This document shows, one piece after another, positions 1 to 6,540 of a stretch of 10,007 nucleotides of DNA. Below the pieces are notes generated by a model, which did no database searches, had not been told where the DNA came from, and saw only the letters and a list, made by a program, of their open reading frames with translations. Within the stretch, counting starts at the first letter, position 1; each line of letters begins with the position of its first letter. The stretch is from assembly GCA_017459225.1 (NCBI GenBank), contig JAFUDL010000328.1, positions 1-10,007 of the forward strand, in the 5' to 3' direction. Source of the DNA: Kiritimatiellia bacterium (GTDB lineage: Bacteria; Verrucomicrobiota; Kiritimatiellia; RFP12; UBA1067). Position numbers and translations under genes: made by a program.

Positions 1-72
1 CAGGAAGACATCTGGAAGCTCTCGTTCGTCGCGGTCTACGACCGCAAGAGCGGCAAGCAGCTTACGCCGTAA
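1..72 (+). CDS. C-terminal end of an unidentified upstream gene (partial)
   Basis: The first frame is open from base 1 to a TAA at 70-72 and encodes 23 residues ending DRKSGKQLTP. Codon choice (AAG, CTC, GTC, CGC, GAC) is that of the neighbouring genes. The stop lies 10 bases before the exbD start, as expected for a preceding operon gene. The fragment is too short to assign. In comparable PVC clusters the gene before an exbD is often exbB/tolQ or another exbD, but nothing in these residues proves that. The start and most of the gene lie outside the window. Confidence 0.55.
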   Translation, partial: QEDIWKLSFVAVYDRKSGKQLTP

Positions 73-82
73 GGGGGTGCAT

Positions 83-478
83 ATGGCTAGAAAGCAATAC
101 GACAACCCGCAGCTTGACATGACGCCGATGATCGACGTCGTGTTCGAGCTGATCATCTTCTTCGTAGTCACGATCAAGCAGGAGGACCTCTTCTCCAAGC
201 TCAACGCGAACCGGCCCGCGCCTAATCCCAACAGACCCAACGAGAAGGTGGTCGACGAGCAGATCGTGATCGAAGTAGGCGCCAACGGGCTCATCTACAA
301 CGGCCGCCCCGTGTCGGTGAAGGAGCTCGACCGCAACATCAAGATGGCGGCCTCCGTCTCGAAGAAGACGACCGTGCTTCTGCAGTGTTCGCTCGATTCG
401 CCGCACAAGTTCCTCGTCGACGCGCTCGACGTGTGCAACAAGCATGGTCTGCAGAATCTTTCAATATTCAGCATGTAA
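83..478 (+). CDS. exbD: ExbD/TolR-family proton-channel protein
   Basis: This 131-residue protein has the ExbD/TolR layout: a short cytoplasmic N-terminus, one membrane helix (about residues 13-31) and a periplasmic domain of about 95 residues. The helix begins with DMTPMIDVVF, the family signature. Asp18 corresponds to the proton-carrying Asp of ExbD (Asp25 in E. coli). The helix also carries Glu22, a second acidic residue inside the membrane. With ExbB, which would lie upstream and is not visible here, ExbD couples the proton gradient to an energy-transducing partner in the periplasm. ATG 83 is preferred over an in-frame GTG at 77 because AAGGGGG (71-77) then sits 5 bases upstream, whereas with the GTG start it would overlap the start codon. 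The next gene, 27 bases downstream, has one membrane helix and a Pro-rich linker and is the natural partner. It could equally be called TolR-like, since the two subfamilies are not separable by eye. Confidence 0.88.
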   Translation: MARKQYDNPQLDMTPMIDVVFELIIFFVVTIKQEDLFSKLNANRPAPNPNRPNEKVVDEQIVIEVGANGLIYNGRPVSVKELDRNIKMAASVSKKTTVLLQCSLDSPHKFLVDALDVCNKHGLQNLSIFSM

Positions 479-485
479 ACTTAGG

Positions 486-498
486 CCCTCGGGGAGGG
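486..498 (+). promoter_or_regulatory. Small hairpin overlapping the ribosome binding site of the toroid gene
   Basis: In the 27-base gap after exbD, CCCTC (486-490) can pair with GAGGG (494-498) across a 3-base loop. The right arm contains the Shine-Dalgarno sequence GGGAGGG used by the ATG at 506, with 7 bases between. A ribosome terminating at the exbD stop (476-478) would reach into this stem and open it, so the element would couple translation of the two genes. The pairing is read directly from the sequence. The regulatory role is inferred, and a 5-bp stem can arise by chance in GC-rich DNA. Confidence 0.35.
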
Positions 499-505
499 TT
501 GACTT

Positions 506-2155
506 ATGGACATGACAAACGAAGAAGAGTTCAAGGAACAGCTTGAAGAGGAAATGGCCCGTTTTGAGGACGACGGCTACTTCAAGCGCCTCGGCAAGAT
601 GTTCTCTGGCCTTGGCCGCTCGCGCGATTCCCGCGAGTACAAGGAGGCGTTGATCGAACTGCAGCGCCAGGTGGCCCCCTTGCTGGCCATCATGCTGCCG
701 CTCATCTGCGTGGTGGTGCTGTTCGTCGTGACTGCGATGGACTCCGGCGCCAAGAAGCAGATCAAGGTTGACATCGTCACCGCAGAGGACAACCCGGACG
801 TCGTTGAAGATCCACCTCCTCCTGAGCCGCCGCCGCAAGATCCTGTTGAGGTGGACGTGCAGGTGGATACGCCCACCGTTGGCAATCCCACCGACGTTGA
901 GGCCGTGGCGCCCACTACCGAACCGGTGACCGCCAAGGTCGCGCCGATGGAGGCCATGCTCAACATCAAGAGCCCCGTGACGATGAAGAACGTTTTCGGC
1001 GCCTCGCGCCTGACCGGCAAGCCGGGTGTTCTGAATGGTGGCGGCCATCTCGGCGATCCTAACACCGAGGCGGCCGTGATGAAGGCTCTGCGCTGGCTCA
1101 AGTGGAAGCAGAACTCAGACGGCTCGTGGCCGGGCGTGAAGCCCGCCGCCACCGGGCTTGCGATCCTTACCTATCTCGCCCACGGCGAAACGCCCACCTC
1201 GAAGGAGTTCGGCCCCACCGTGCGCCTCGGTCTCGATTTCCTGACGAACTCGATAATCGACAAGGGCGGAAAGCCCATGATCGCCGGAACGGACGGCAAC
1301 GAGTACTCCTTCCTGATAGCCACATACGCGCTCTGCGAGGCGTATGGCATGACTAAGAATCCCGACCTCCGCGAACCCGCCGAGAAATGCCTCTCGCGCA
1401 TCGTCAAAGGGCAGAACGCCACGGGCGGCTGGGACTACAAGATGGCCCGCACCACGCGCGACGACATCTCGTTCGGCGGCTGGGCCATGCAGGCCTTGAA
1501 GGCCGGCAAGATGGCCGGCATCCATCCTTCGGGCCTCGACGAGTGCATCAAGAAGGCCATCCAGTGCCTCAGAACGCGCAACTACGACAAGAAGGCCGGC
1601 TTCGTGTACACGCCAGGCTCGCATGGCGGCGGTCTGGGCGGCGTGGGATGCCTCTGCCTGCAGCTTCTCGGCCAGGCGAAGGACACGACCGTGGCGAACG
1701 CCCTCGACGTCATGCGCGACTGGCTGCCGACGTTCGAGAAGAAGCACATGAGCGGCGGCAGCTGTTCGCAGTACTACAGCTACTATGCCGCGCAGTGCAA
1801 GTATCAGGCGGGAATGGTGAAGGGCGCTACGCCGGCCAACTTCACGCTCTGGAAGAAGTGGAACGTCGCGATGAAGGATCTATATCCGAAGAGCATCATC
1901 AACGACAAGAAGGCCGACGGCTCTCCCGTTACGATCAAGGACACCAAGGGCAAAGACCAGCCCGTTGGCCACTGGGAGAACACCGACGTCCACTCCACCC
2001 GTCCAGTGATGGATACATGTCTCACCGCGCTCCAGCTGATGGTGTACTACCGCTACCTGCCCACCACCTCGCTCAAGGCGACGGAGGTCGAGGAGGATGT
2101 GGGCTTGCTCTCGAAGGACCAGGGCAGCGAGGTCAAGGTGTCCATCGACCTATAG
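506..2155 (+). CDS. Membrane-anchored, TonB-like-layout protein with squalene-cyclase-type alpha/alpha toroid domain
   Basis: The protein has 549 residues. Residues 1-55 are a charged, Glu-rich cytoplasmic segment. Residues 57-77 form a single membrane helix (starting PLLAIMLPLICVVV). Residues 78-175 are a low-complexity, acidic and Pro-rich periplasmic linker with EDPPPPEPPPQDP at 101-113. Residues about 183-520 are a prenyltransferase/squalene oxidase-like repeat domain, shown by QNSDGSW (202-208), GQNATGGWDY (302-311), FGGWAMQALKAG (323-334), the Gly-rich GGGLGGVGCLCLQLLG (374-389) and the closing VYYRYLP (513-519) typical of planctomycete/PVC members. No DxDD cyclase motif and no thioester GCGEQ motif are present, so catalysis is doubtful and a binding role is more likely. 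The order helix, Pro-rich linker, periplasmic domain imitates TonB, and the gene follows exbD. The helix lacks the Ser/His pair of TonB. ATG 506 is chosen because GGGAGGG lies 7 bases upstream. The ligand is unknown. Confidence 0.8.
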   Translation: MDMTNEEEFKEQLEEEMARFEDDGYFKRLGKMFSGLGRSRDSREYKEALIELQRQVAPLLAIMLPLICVVVLFVVTAMDSGAKKQIKVDIVTAEDNPDVVEDPPPPEPPPQDPVEVDVQVDTPTVGNPTDVEAVAPTTEPVTAKVAPMEAMLNIKSPVTMKNVFGASRLTGKPGVLNGGGHLGDPNTEAAVMKALRWLKWKQNSDGSWPGVKPAATGLAILTYLAHGETPTSKEFGPTVRLGLDFLTNSIIDKGGKPMIAGTDGNEYSFLIATYALCEAYGMTKNPDLREPAEKCLSRIVKGQNATGGWDYKMARTTRDDISFGGWAMQALKAGKMAGIHPSGLDECIKKAIQCLRTRNYDKKAGFVYTPGSHGGGLGGVGCLCLQLLGQAKDTTVANALDVMRDWLPTFEKKHMSGGSCSQYYSYYAAQCKYQAGMVKGATPANFTLWKKWNVAMKDLYPKSIINDKKADGSPVTIKDTKGKDQPVGHWENTDVHSTRPVMDTCLTALQLMVYYRYLPTTSLKATEVEEDVGLLSKDQGSEVKVSIDL

Positions 2156-2162
2156 TTCCGCA

Positions 2163-3389
2163 ATGCCATTCAGCCTGTTTCTAGGTCTAAAATACCTCAA
2201 ACCGAAGCGCAGCGTCACAAGCGTGATCACCTGCGTTTCGGTTTTGGGCGTTCTTCTGGGCGTGGCCGCTGTGATCGTGGTGCGCGCCGTGATGACGGGA
2301 TTTGGAGACCTGTGGGAAAAGAAGATACTGGACTTCAAGCCGCATGCAACCATATCCTCGCGCATCCCGGGCGAGGTGGTGACTGGCGAGGACGAGCTTG
2401 CGCGCAAGATCGCCGCCGTGCCTGGCGTTACGTCCGTGACGCCCGAAATCGACACGCGCGTGATGCTTGAGCACCATGGGCGCGTTTCGGCGCCGATCAT
2501 CATCGGCGTTGACGCCGATCGCTTCGGTGCAGCATACAAGGTGGGATCGCCTGTTGCAGGGGAGTTCGACCTCGACGGCGACTCAATCGTGCTTGGTGTC
2601 GGCCTCGCAAGGTCGCTTGGCGTCTTCGTGGGCGACGAGGTGACAGTGTACTCTCCGAAGACTCTCGCCGCGCGCGACGAGATATTCCTTCCGCTCAAAT
2701 GGCGCGTCACCGGGATATTCTCGTGCGGACAGCGCGACTACGACAGCGGCTTCTGCGTGTGCTCGCTCGCGAACGCACGCGATCTGATGGGTCTTGAGAA
2801 GGGCGTGTACGCGATCCACGTGAAGACGGCGCGTCCCACCGTGCCGGAGGAGTTCGACGCCGCATGCGAGGCGATGCGCGCTCTCGTGCCGGGGTGCAGG
2901 CTGCTCACATGGCGCGAGGTGGACCGCGAGCTGTTCGGCGCGCTCGCGGTTGAGAAGAACATGACGGCCATCCTTCTCATGCTGATCACGATAGTTGCGC
3001 TCTTCTGCGTGATGAACACGCTGCTTGTCCTCACGCTTCAGAAGACGCCTGAGATCGGCCTGATGAAGGCCCTGGGCTTCCCACGGCGGAAGATCATGGG
3101 CGTCTTCATGGTGCATGGTCTAGTGCAGGTGACTGCGGGAACCGTGCTTGGCCTCGTGGCGGCCTGGCTCGTCTTGCGCAACCTGCAGAACATCGTTGCG
3201 ATGCTGGCGCGTTTCGAAGTGCAGGTTTTCCCTCAGTCGGTGTACGGCCTTGACAAAATACCGCACCGTCTGGTGGGCGCGGATATCGCCTGGGTTGTCG
3301 TGATCGTCTATGTGTTCGGCCTTCTCGCCGCGCTTGTGCCGGCGTTTCTGGCGGCTTCTAAACATCCAGTGGAGGCTTTGCAGAGCTGA
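2163..3389 (+). CDS. lolC/E: LolC/LolE-family lipoprotein-releasing ABC transporter permease
   Basis: This 408-residue inner-membrane protein has the four-helix MacB/FtsX-type permease plan. TM1 spans about 22-44 and opens with the Lol-type N-terminus FLGLKYL. A periplasmic domain occupies about 50-260, followed by TM2 (267-292), a cytoplasmic coupling segment KTPEIGLMKALGFPRRKI (294-311), TM3 (312-338) and TM4 (374-398), with a short tail ending PVEALQS. The length is typical of LolC/LolE (about 400). With LolD, encoded next, it would extract outer-membrane lipoproteins from the inner membrane and pass them to the periplasmic chaperone LolA. Only one permease gene is present here, so it may act as a homodimer (LolF-like), or a second permease lies elsewhere. 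ATG 2163 is chosen over an upstream in-frame ATG at 2097, which would lie inside the preceding gene and add 22 non-family residues. There is no clear Shine-Dalgarno sequence, but the 7-base gap after the previous stop suggests translational coupling. A related export function cannot be excluded. Confidence 0.87.
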   Translation: MPFSLFLGLKYLKPKRSVTSVITCVSVLGVLLGVAAVIVVRAVMTGFGDLWEKKILDFKPHATISSRIPGEVVTGEDELARKIAAVPGVTSVTPEIDTRVMLEHHGRVSAPIIIGVDADRFGAAYKVGSPVAGEFDLDGDSIVLGVGLARSLGVFVGDEVTVYSPKTLAARDEIFLPLKWRVTGIFSCGQRDYDSGFCVCSLANARDLMGLEKGVYAIHVKTARPTVPEEFDAACEAMRALVPGCRLLTWREVDRELFGALAVEKNMTAILLMLITIVALFCVMNTLLVLTLQKTPEIGLMKALGFPRRKIMGVFMVHGLVQVTAGTVLGLVAAWLVLRNLQNIVAMLARFEVQVFPQSVYGLDKIPHRLVGADIAWVVVIVYVFGLLAALVPAFLAASKHPVEALQS

Positions 3390-4060
3390 TGCTTCTTGAG
3401 GTGAGAGACGTCGTGAAGGAGTACCGCATCCCCGGGCAGCGCGCCATCAGGGTGCTGGACGGAGTGTCGCTCGACGTGGCCGAGGGCGAGCATGTGGCCA
3501 TCGTGGGGCGCAGCGGAGCGGGCAAGACAACGCTGCTTAACATCTTGGGCGGGCTTGACAGCCCTACCGCCGGCGAAGTGCTGGTGGGCGGCGAGCCGCT
3601 TTTCTCGGGAAAGGGGTCCGCACGCCGCCGCGAACGCCTGCGCGCCGCGAAGATCGGCTTCATCTTCCAGAGCTACCATCTGATGCCGGAATTGGATGTG
3701 GTTGAGAACGTGATGCTGCCCGCGATGACCGGCGAGACGCACGTCGGGTCCCCGCGCGAGCGGGCGAAGGCGCTACTCGAGAAGGTCGGCCTTGGAGGCA
3801 GGCTCGGGCACCTCCCGGCCGAGCTCTCTGGCGGAGAGCAGCAGCGCGTGGCCCTTGCGCGCGCCCTGATGTGCCGTCCGCAGCTGATTCTTGCCGACGA
3901 GCCCACTGGCAACCTTGACGCGCTGACGGGCACCGAGATACTCAAGCTTCTCTTCGAAGTCAACGACGCGCCTCTTGCGTGCGTGATGGTGACGCATTCC
4001 GCAGAGGCCGCTGCCCGCTGCGACCGCTCGCTCACGCTTGAGCGAGGACACCTTGTGTGA
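3389..4060 (+). CDS. lolD: LolD-family ABC transporter ATP-binding protein
   Basis: This 223-residue cytoplasmic ATPase carries a complete set of ABC motifs: Walker A GRSGAGKT (40-47), Q-loop FIFQSYHLMPELDVVENV (Gln94), signature LSGGEQQRVALARAL (146-160), Walker B LILADEP (167-172 region), D-loop GNLD (174-177) and the switch histidine in VTHS (His203). The length and the QSYHLMPELDVVENVMLP stretch are typical of the LolD/MacB/FtsE group. Its ATG overlaps the permease stop as TGATG (3387-3391), a classic coupling arrangement that fixes the start and ties the two products into one complex. It would supply ATP hydrolysis for lipoprotein release from the inner membrane. The LolD assignment rests on the LolC/E-type partner, because the ATPase alone could not exclude a MacB-type exporter. 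Confidence 0.9.
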   Translation: MLLEVRDVVKEYRIPGQRAIRVLDGVSLDVAEGEHVAIVGRSGAGKTTLLNILGGLDSPTAGEVLVGGEPLFSGKGSARRRERLRAAKIGFIFQSYHLMPELDVVENVMLPAMTGETHVGSPRERAKALLEKVGLGGRLGHLPAELSGGEQQRVALARALMCRPQLILADEPTGNLDALTGTEILKLLFEVNDAPLACVMVTHSAEAAARCDRSLTLERGHLV

Positions 4061-4088
4061 TTGTTTCAACCGAACGGAGGATTGCCGA

Positions 4089-5942
4089 ATGGAACGCGAG
4101 ACAATGGAAACCGACATCGTGGTCACGGGATTTGGTCCGGCCGCCGCGGGATTCCTCACAACAATCGGGCCGGAGCTTGCGAAGACGAAGGAGGACGGCA
4201 CGCCTCTCTACGAGTCGAAGGCCATGCCGGGGTGTCCGCTGCAGGTGATGTGCTACGAGCGTGCGGACGATCCGGGCTTCGGCGTATCCGGCATCGTCAC
4301 GAAGGGCGAGGCGATCAAGGCGTCGTTTCCTGGCGTCGACCTCGCCAAGGAGATACCGAACGCCGTCGAGGTGAAGCAGGAGAAGCTTGCGTATCTCTTC
4401 GACCATGTCGGCTGCTCGAAGCGCACCGCCGGCACGAAGCTGATCGACCTCGCCTTCAAGATGGGCGGCGTGATCATGAAGGGCGGCAAGTGGAGCGCGC
4501 GCGAGCTGCCGTTCATCCCGAAGTTCATGGACAAGAAGCCCGGCCTTGTCTTGCAGATGGGCTCGTTCATGACGTGGGCCTCGCAGAAGGTGATGGAGAG
4601 CGGCCTCATGATCATGCCCGGCATGCCCGTGGCCGCGCCGATATTCGACGGCGACAGGGTGGCGGGAGTGCGCCTTGCCGACCAGGGCGTGGAGAAGGAC
4701 GGCACGCCGGTTGACGGCGCGTACATGCCGGGCATGGACGTCAAGGCCGCGCTCACCGTAGTGGCGGATGGCCCCGTCGGCGCCGTTGGACGCGCCCTCG
4801 ACGCGAAGTTTGGCCTCCCCTCCGGCCACCATGCCTACGACTGGGGCCTCGGCATGAAGGCCGTGGTGCAGCTGCCCGAAGACTGCGAGCTTGAGCCCGG
4901 CACGGTGCTGCACACGATGGGATTCCCCGAGCCCGAGATATTCGGATTCTTCTACGTGTATCCCAACCGCACCGCCGCGCTCGGCATATTCGTCTCGCCA
5001 TGGATGGATACTCCGGTGCGCACGACCTACCGCTACCTTCAGCACTGGATGATGCATCCGTACATCTGGCGCCACATAAAGGGCGGAAAGCTGCTGAGCT
5101 GGGGCGCGAAGTCCATCGCCGAGAGCGGCGTGGAGGGCGAGCCGTTCCTGTGCGGCGACGGCTTCGCGAGAGTCGGCGAAGGCTCGGGCACCACCGACTG
5201 CCTTGCGAACGCCGGTGTGGACGAGGCGTGGGCGAGCGGCGTGATGCTCGCGAAGGCCGTCCTGAAGCTCCTGCAGGAAGGCAAGGACTTCACGAAGGAG
5301 AATCTTGAAGCCACATACGTGGCTGATCGCCGAGCATCCGAGCTCGACAGGCGCCTACGGCGCGCGAGCGGCGCGAGAAACGGCTTCAACAAGTCCTTCT
5401 TCTGGGGAATGGTCGGCGAGGGGATGCGCGGAATGCTTGGCCTGGCGCTGCCGTTCAAGAGCGTGCCGCCCGCCTCGCGCGTGCCGGATCTCGAGACCGC
5501 CTTGAAGGGGCGCCGCGTCGACCGTGCGAAGCTGAAGGAGGGCATCGAGGCCGCGGAGAAGGCCCGCAAGCCGCTGCACGACGCGGTGATGGACGCGTGC
5601 GGATGGCCGTCCATTCCGTACGACGGCGAGCTTCTGATGCAGCATCAGGATGCGCTTCTCGTGGGCGGCAAGGTGCAGGCCGCTCCAGGCTTTGCCGACC
5701 ATGTGGCGTTTGAGGACCCCTCTCTCTGCGCCTCCTGCGAAAAGCACACGTGCATCGAAGTGTGCAGCGCGCAGGCGCTGATGCCGGGCGACGAGCCAGG
5801 CACGCCGCCCAAGTTCGACCGCGAGAAGTGCGTTCACTGCGGCGGATGCATCTGGAACTGCGCGCGGCTGGTGCCCGGCACGGACCACGGGAACATCGTG
5901 TTCAAGGCCGGTTCGGGCGGGCTCCACTCCAACGAGAACTGA
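4089..5942 (+). CDS. ETF:quinone oxidoreductase-like flavoprotein with C-terminal ferredoxin domain
   Basis: The 617-residue protein starts with an FAD-binding Rossmann motif, VTGFGPAAAG (12-21), and has the ETF-QO-type middle segment EKDGTPVDGAYMPGMDVKAA (202-221), a second FAD segment LCGDGFARVGEGSGTTD (354-370) and a C-terminal iron-sulfur domain (541-617). Eight cysteines are arranged C-x2-C-x4-C-x3-C (547, 550, 555, 559) and C-x2-C-x2-C-x3-C (581, 584, 587, 591). Known ETF-QO moves electrons from electron-transfer flavoprotein through FAD and one [4Fe-4S] cluster to membrane quinone. Residues 559, 581, 584 and 587 match its four ligands. The length fits the full-size family (about 550-620). 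The N-terminal third is divergent and lacks the GSHxLSGA motif seen in the second copy, so the electron donor may differ. ATG 4089 has GGAGG (4076-4080) 8 bases upstream. An in-frame ATG at 4038 lies inside lolD and is not preferred. The ruvC start follows after 5 bases. Confidence 0.82.
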   Translation: MERETMETDIVVTGFGPAAAGFLTTIGPELAKTKEDGTPLYESKAMPGCPLQVMCYERADDPGFGVSGIVTKGEAIKASFPGVDLAKEIPNAVEVKQEKLAYLFDHVGCSKRTAGTKLIDLAFKMGGVIMKGGKWSARELPFIPKFMDKKPGLVLQMGSFMTWASQKVMESGLMIMPGMPVAAPIFDGDRVAGVRLADQGVEKDGTPVDGAYMPGMDVKAALTVVADGPVGAVGRALDAKFGLPSGHHAYDWGLGMKAVVQLPEDCELEPGTVLHTMGFPEPEIFGFFYVYPNRTAALGIFVSPWMDTPVRTTYRYLQHWMMHPYIWRHIKGGKLLSWGAKSIAESGVEGEPFLCGDGFARVGEGSGTTDCLANAGVDEAWASGVMLAKAVLKLLQEGKDFTKENLEATYVADRRASELDRRLRRASGARNGFNKSFFWGMVGEGMRGMLGLALPFKSVPPASRVPDLETALKGRRVDRAKLKEGIEAAEKARKPLHDAVMDACGWPSIPYDGELLMQHQDALLVGGKVQAAPGFADHVAFEDPSLCASCEKHTCIEVCSAQALMPGDEPGTPPKFDREKCVHCGGCIWNCARLVPGTDHGNIVFKAGSGGLHSNEN

Positions 5943-5947
5943 CGGCC

Positions 5948-6439
5948 GTGATAATACTCGGCATAGACACCTCGCTCAGGTCGAGCGGATACGGCGTTCT
6001 CTCCGTCGAAGGCTCGCGCATGAACTGCCTTGAGGCGGGGCGCATCAGAAACGCGCCGAAGCTGCCGCTTTCGCAGTGCCTGCACGCCATCAACACGCGC
6101 GTTGCGGAGCTCATCGCCGCGTACGCGCCCGACGTTCTTTCGATCGAGAGCGTGATCTACGGCAAGAACGCTGGCACGATGCTCGTTCTAGGCGAGGCCC
6201 GCGGCGCGGTGATAACGGCCGCCGCCTCGGCGGGAGTGCCGGTGTACGAGTACGAGCCGCGGCGCGTGAAGATGGCGGTGTGCGGAAACGGTCTTGCCGA
6301 GAAGCTGCAGGTGCAGCGCATGGTGAAGACGTTGCTCGCGCTCGAGGAGCTGCCGCAGAACGACGCGGCGGACGCCCTCGCGCTCGCGATCGCACACGCC
6401 CACTCGAACTCGCTTCTCTCCCGCCGCGAGCCGCTGTGA
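5948..6439 (+). CDS. ruvC: RuvC Holliday-junction resolvase
   Basis: The 163-residue product matches RuvC along its whole length. RuvC cuts Holliday junctions as a dimer together with the RuvAB branch-migration motor during recombinational repair. The four acidic catalytic residues are in place: Asp7 in LGIDTS, Glu67 in SIESVIYGKNAG, and Asp139 and Asp142 in NDAADALALAIAHAH (E. coli Asp7, Glu66, Asp138, Asp141). The RRVKMAVCGNGLAEKLQVQRMV region (106-127) also fits the family. The start is GTG 5948, 5 bases after the preceding stop. It is supported because it places the first catalytic Asp at position 7, and the upstream extension of the frame is only a shadow of the flavoprotein gene. There is no strong Shine-Dalgarno sequence, so translational coupling is likely. 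The usual ruvA/ruvB/yebC neighbours are absent on both sides. Confidence 0.93.
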   Translation: MIILGIDTSLRSSGYGVLSVEGSRMNCLEAGRIRNAPKLPLSQCLHAINTRVAELIAAYAPDVLSIESVIYGKNAGTMLVLGEARGAVITAAASAGVPVYEYEPRRVKMAVCGNGLAEKLQVQRMVKTLLALEELPQNDAADALALAIAHAHSNSLLSRREPL

Positions 6440-6475
6440 ACTGCCGTCTTGCAGAACATCGCGGACGCTCTCGAT

Positions 6476-6505
6476 TTGACCTTGGGCGCGTAAAGATGGT
6501 ATAAT
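6476..6505 (+). promoter_or_regulatory. Sigma70-type promoter for the topoisomerase gene
   Basis: TTGACC (6476-6481) and TATAAT (6500-6505) are separated by 18 bases, and TGG (6497-6499) gives an extended -10. The predicted transcript would begin near 6512, leaving a leader of about 29 bases before ATG 6541. It lies in the 101-base gap after ruvC (6440-6540), the longest intergenic stretch in the window. That gap holds nothing else convincing: a 4-bp CTGC/GCAG hairpin at 6441-6454 has no T-run. The match to consensus is 11 of 12 bases, so this is the strongest promoter seen. Confidence 0.8.
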
Positions 6506-6540
6506 GCTCGTTCACAGATCAGAAACAGGTTACAGAATAC

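Noticed and set aside
506..2155. Toroid gene as a genuine squalene-hopene cyclase or an alpha-2-macroglobulin
   Set aside because: The toroid has QxxDGSW/GGW-type repeats but no DxDD catalytic motif, and it is far shorter than a hopene cyclase. There is no GCGEQ thioester motif and none of the other macroglobulin domains.
1387..2184. A 265-codon + strand frame inside the toroid gene
   Set aside because: The product is Arg/Gly/His-rich with no motif and lies entirely in a different frame from the clearly conserved toroid coding sequence. It is a shadow frame.
2183..2200. TCTAAAAT near the start of the permease gene as an internal promoter
   Set aside because: It lies within the coding sequence, has no good -35 partner at 16-18 bases, and the tight gene spacing argues for read-through transcription.
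4032..5075. Antisense open frame of 347 codons opposite the first flavoprotein gene
   Set aside because: It is the same composition artefact: low-complexity His/Arg/Ala-rich translation without motifs, opposite a well-supported coding region.
6441..6454. CTGC/GCAG hairpin after ruvC as a terminator
   Set aside because: Only four base pairs with a 6-base loop and no following T-run.
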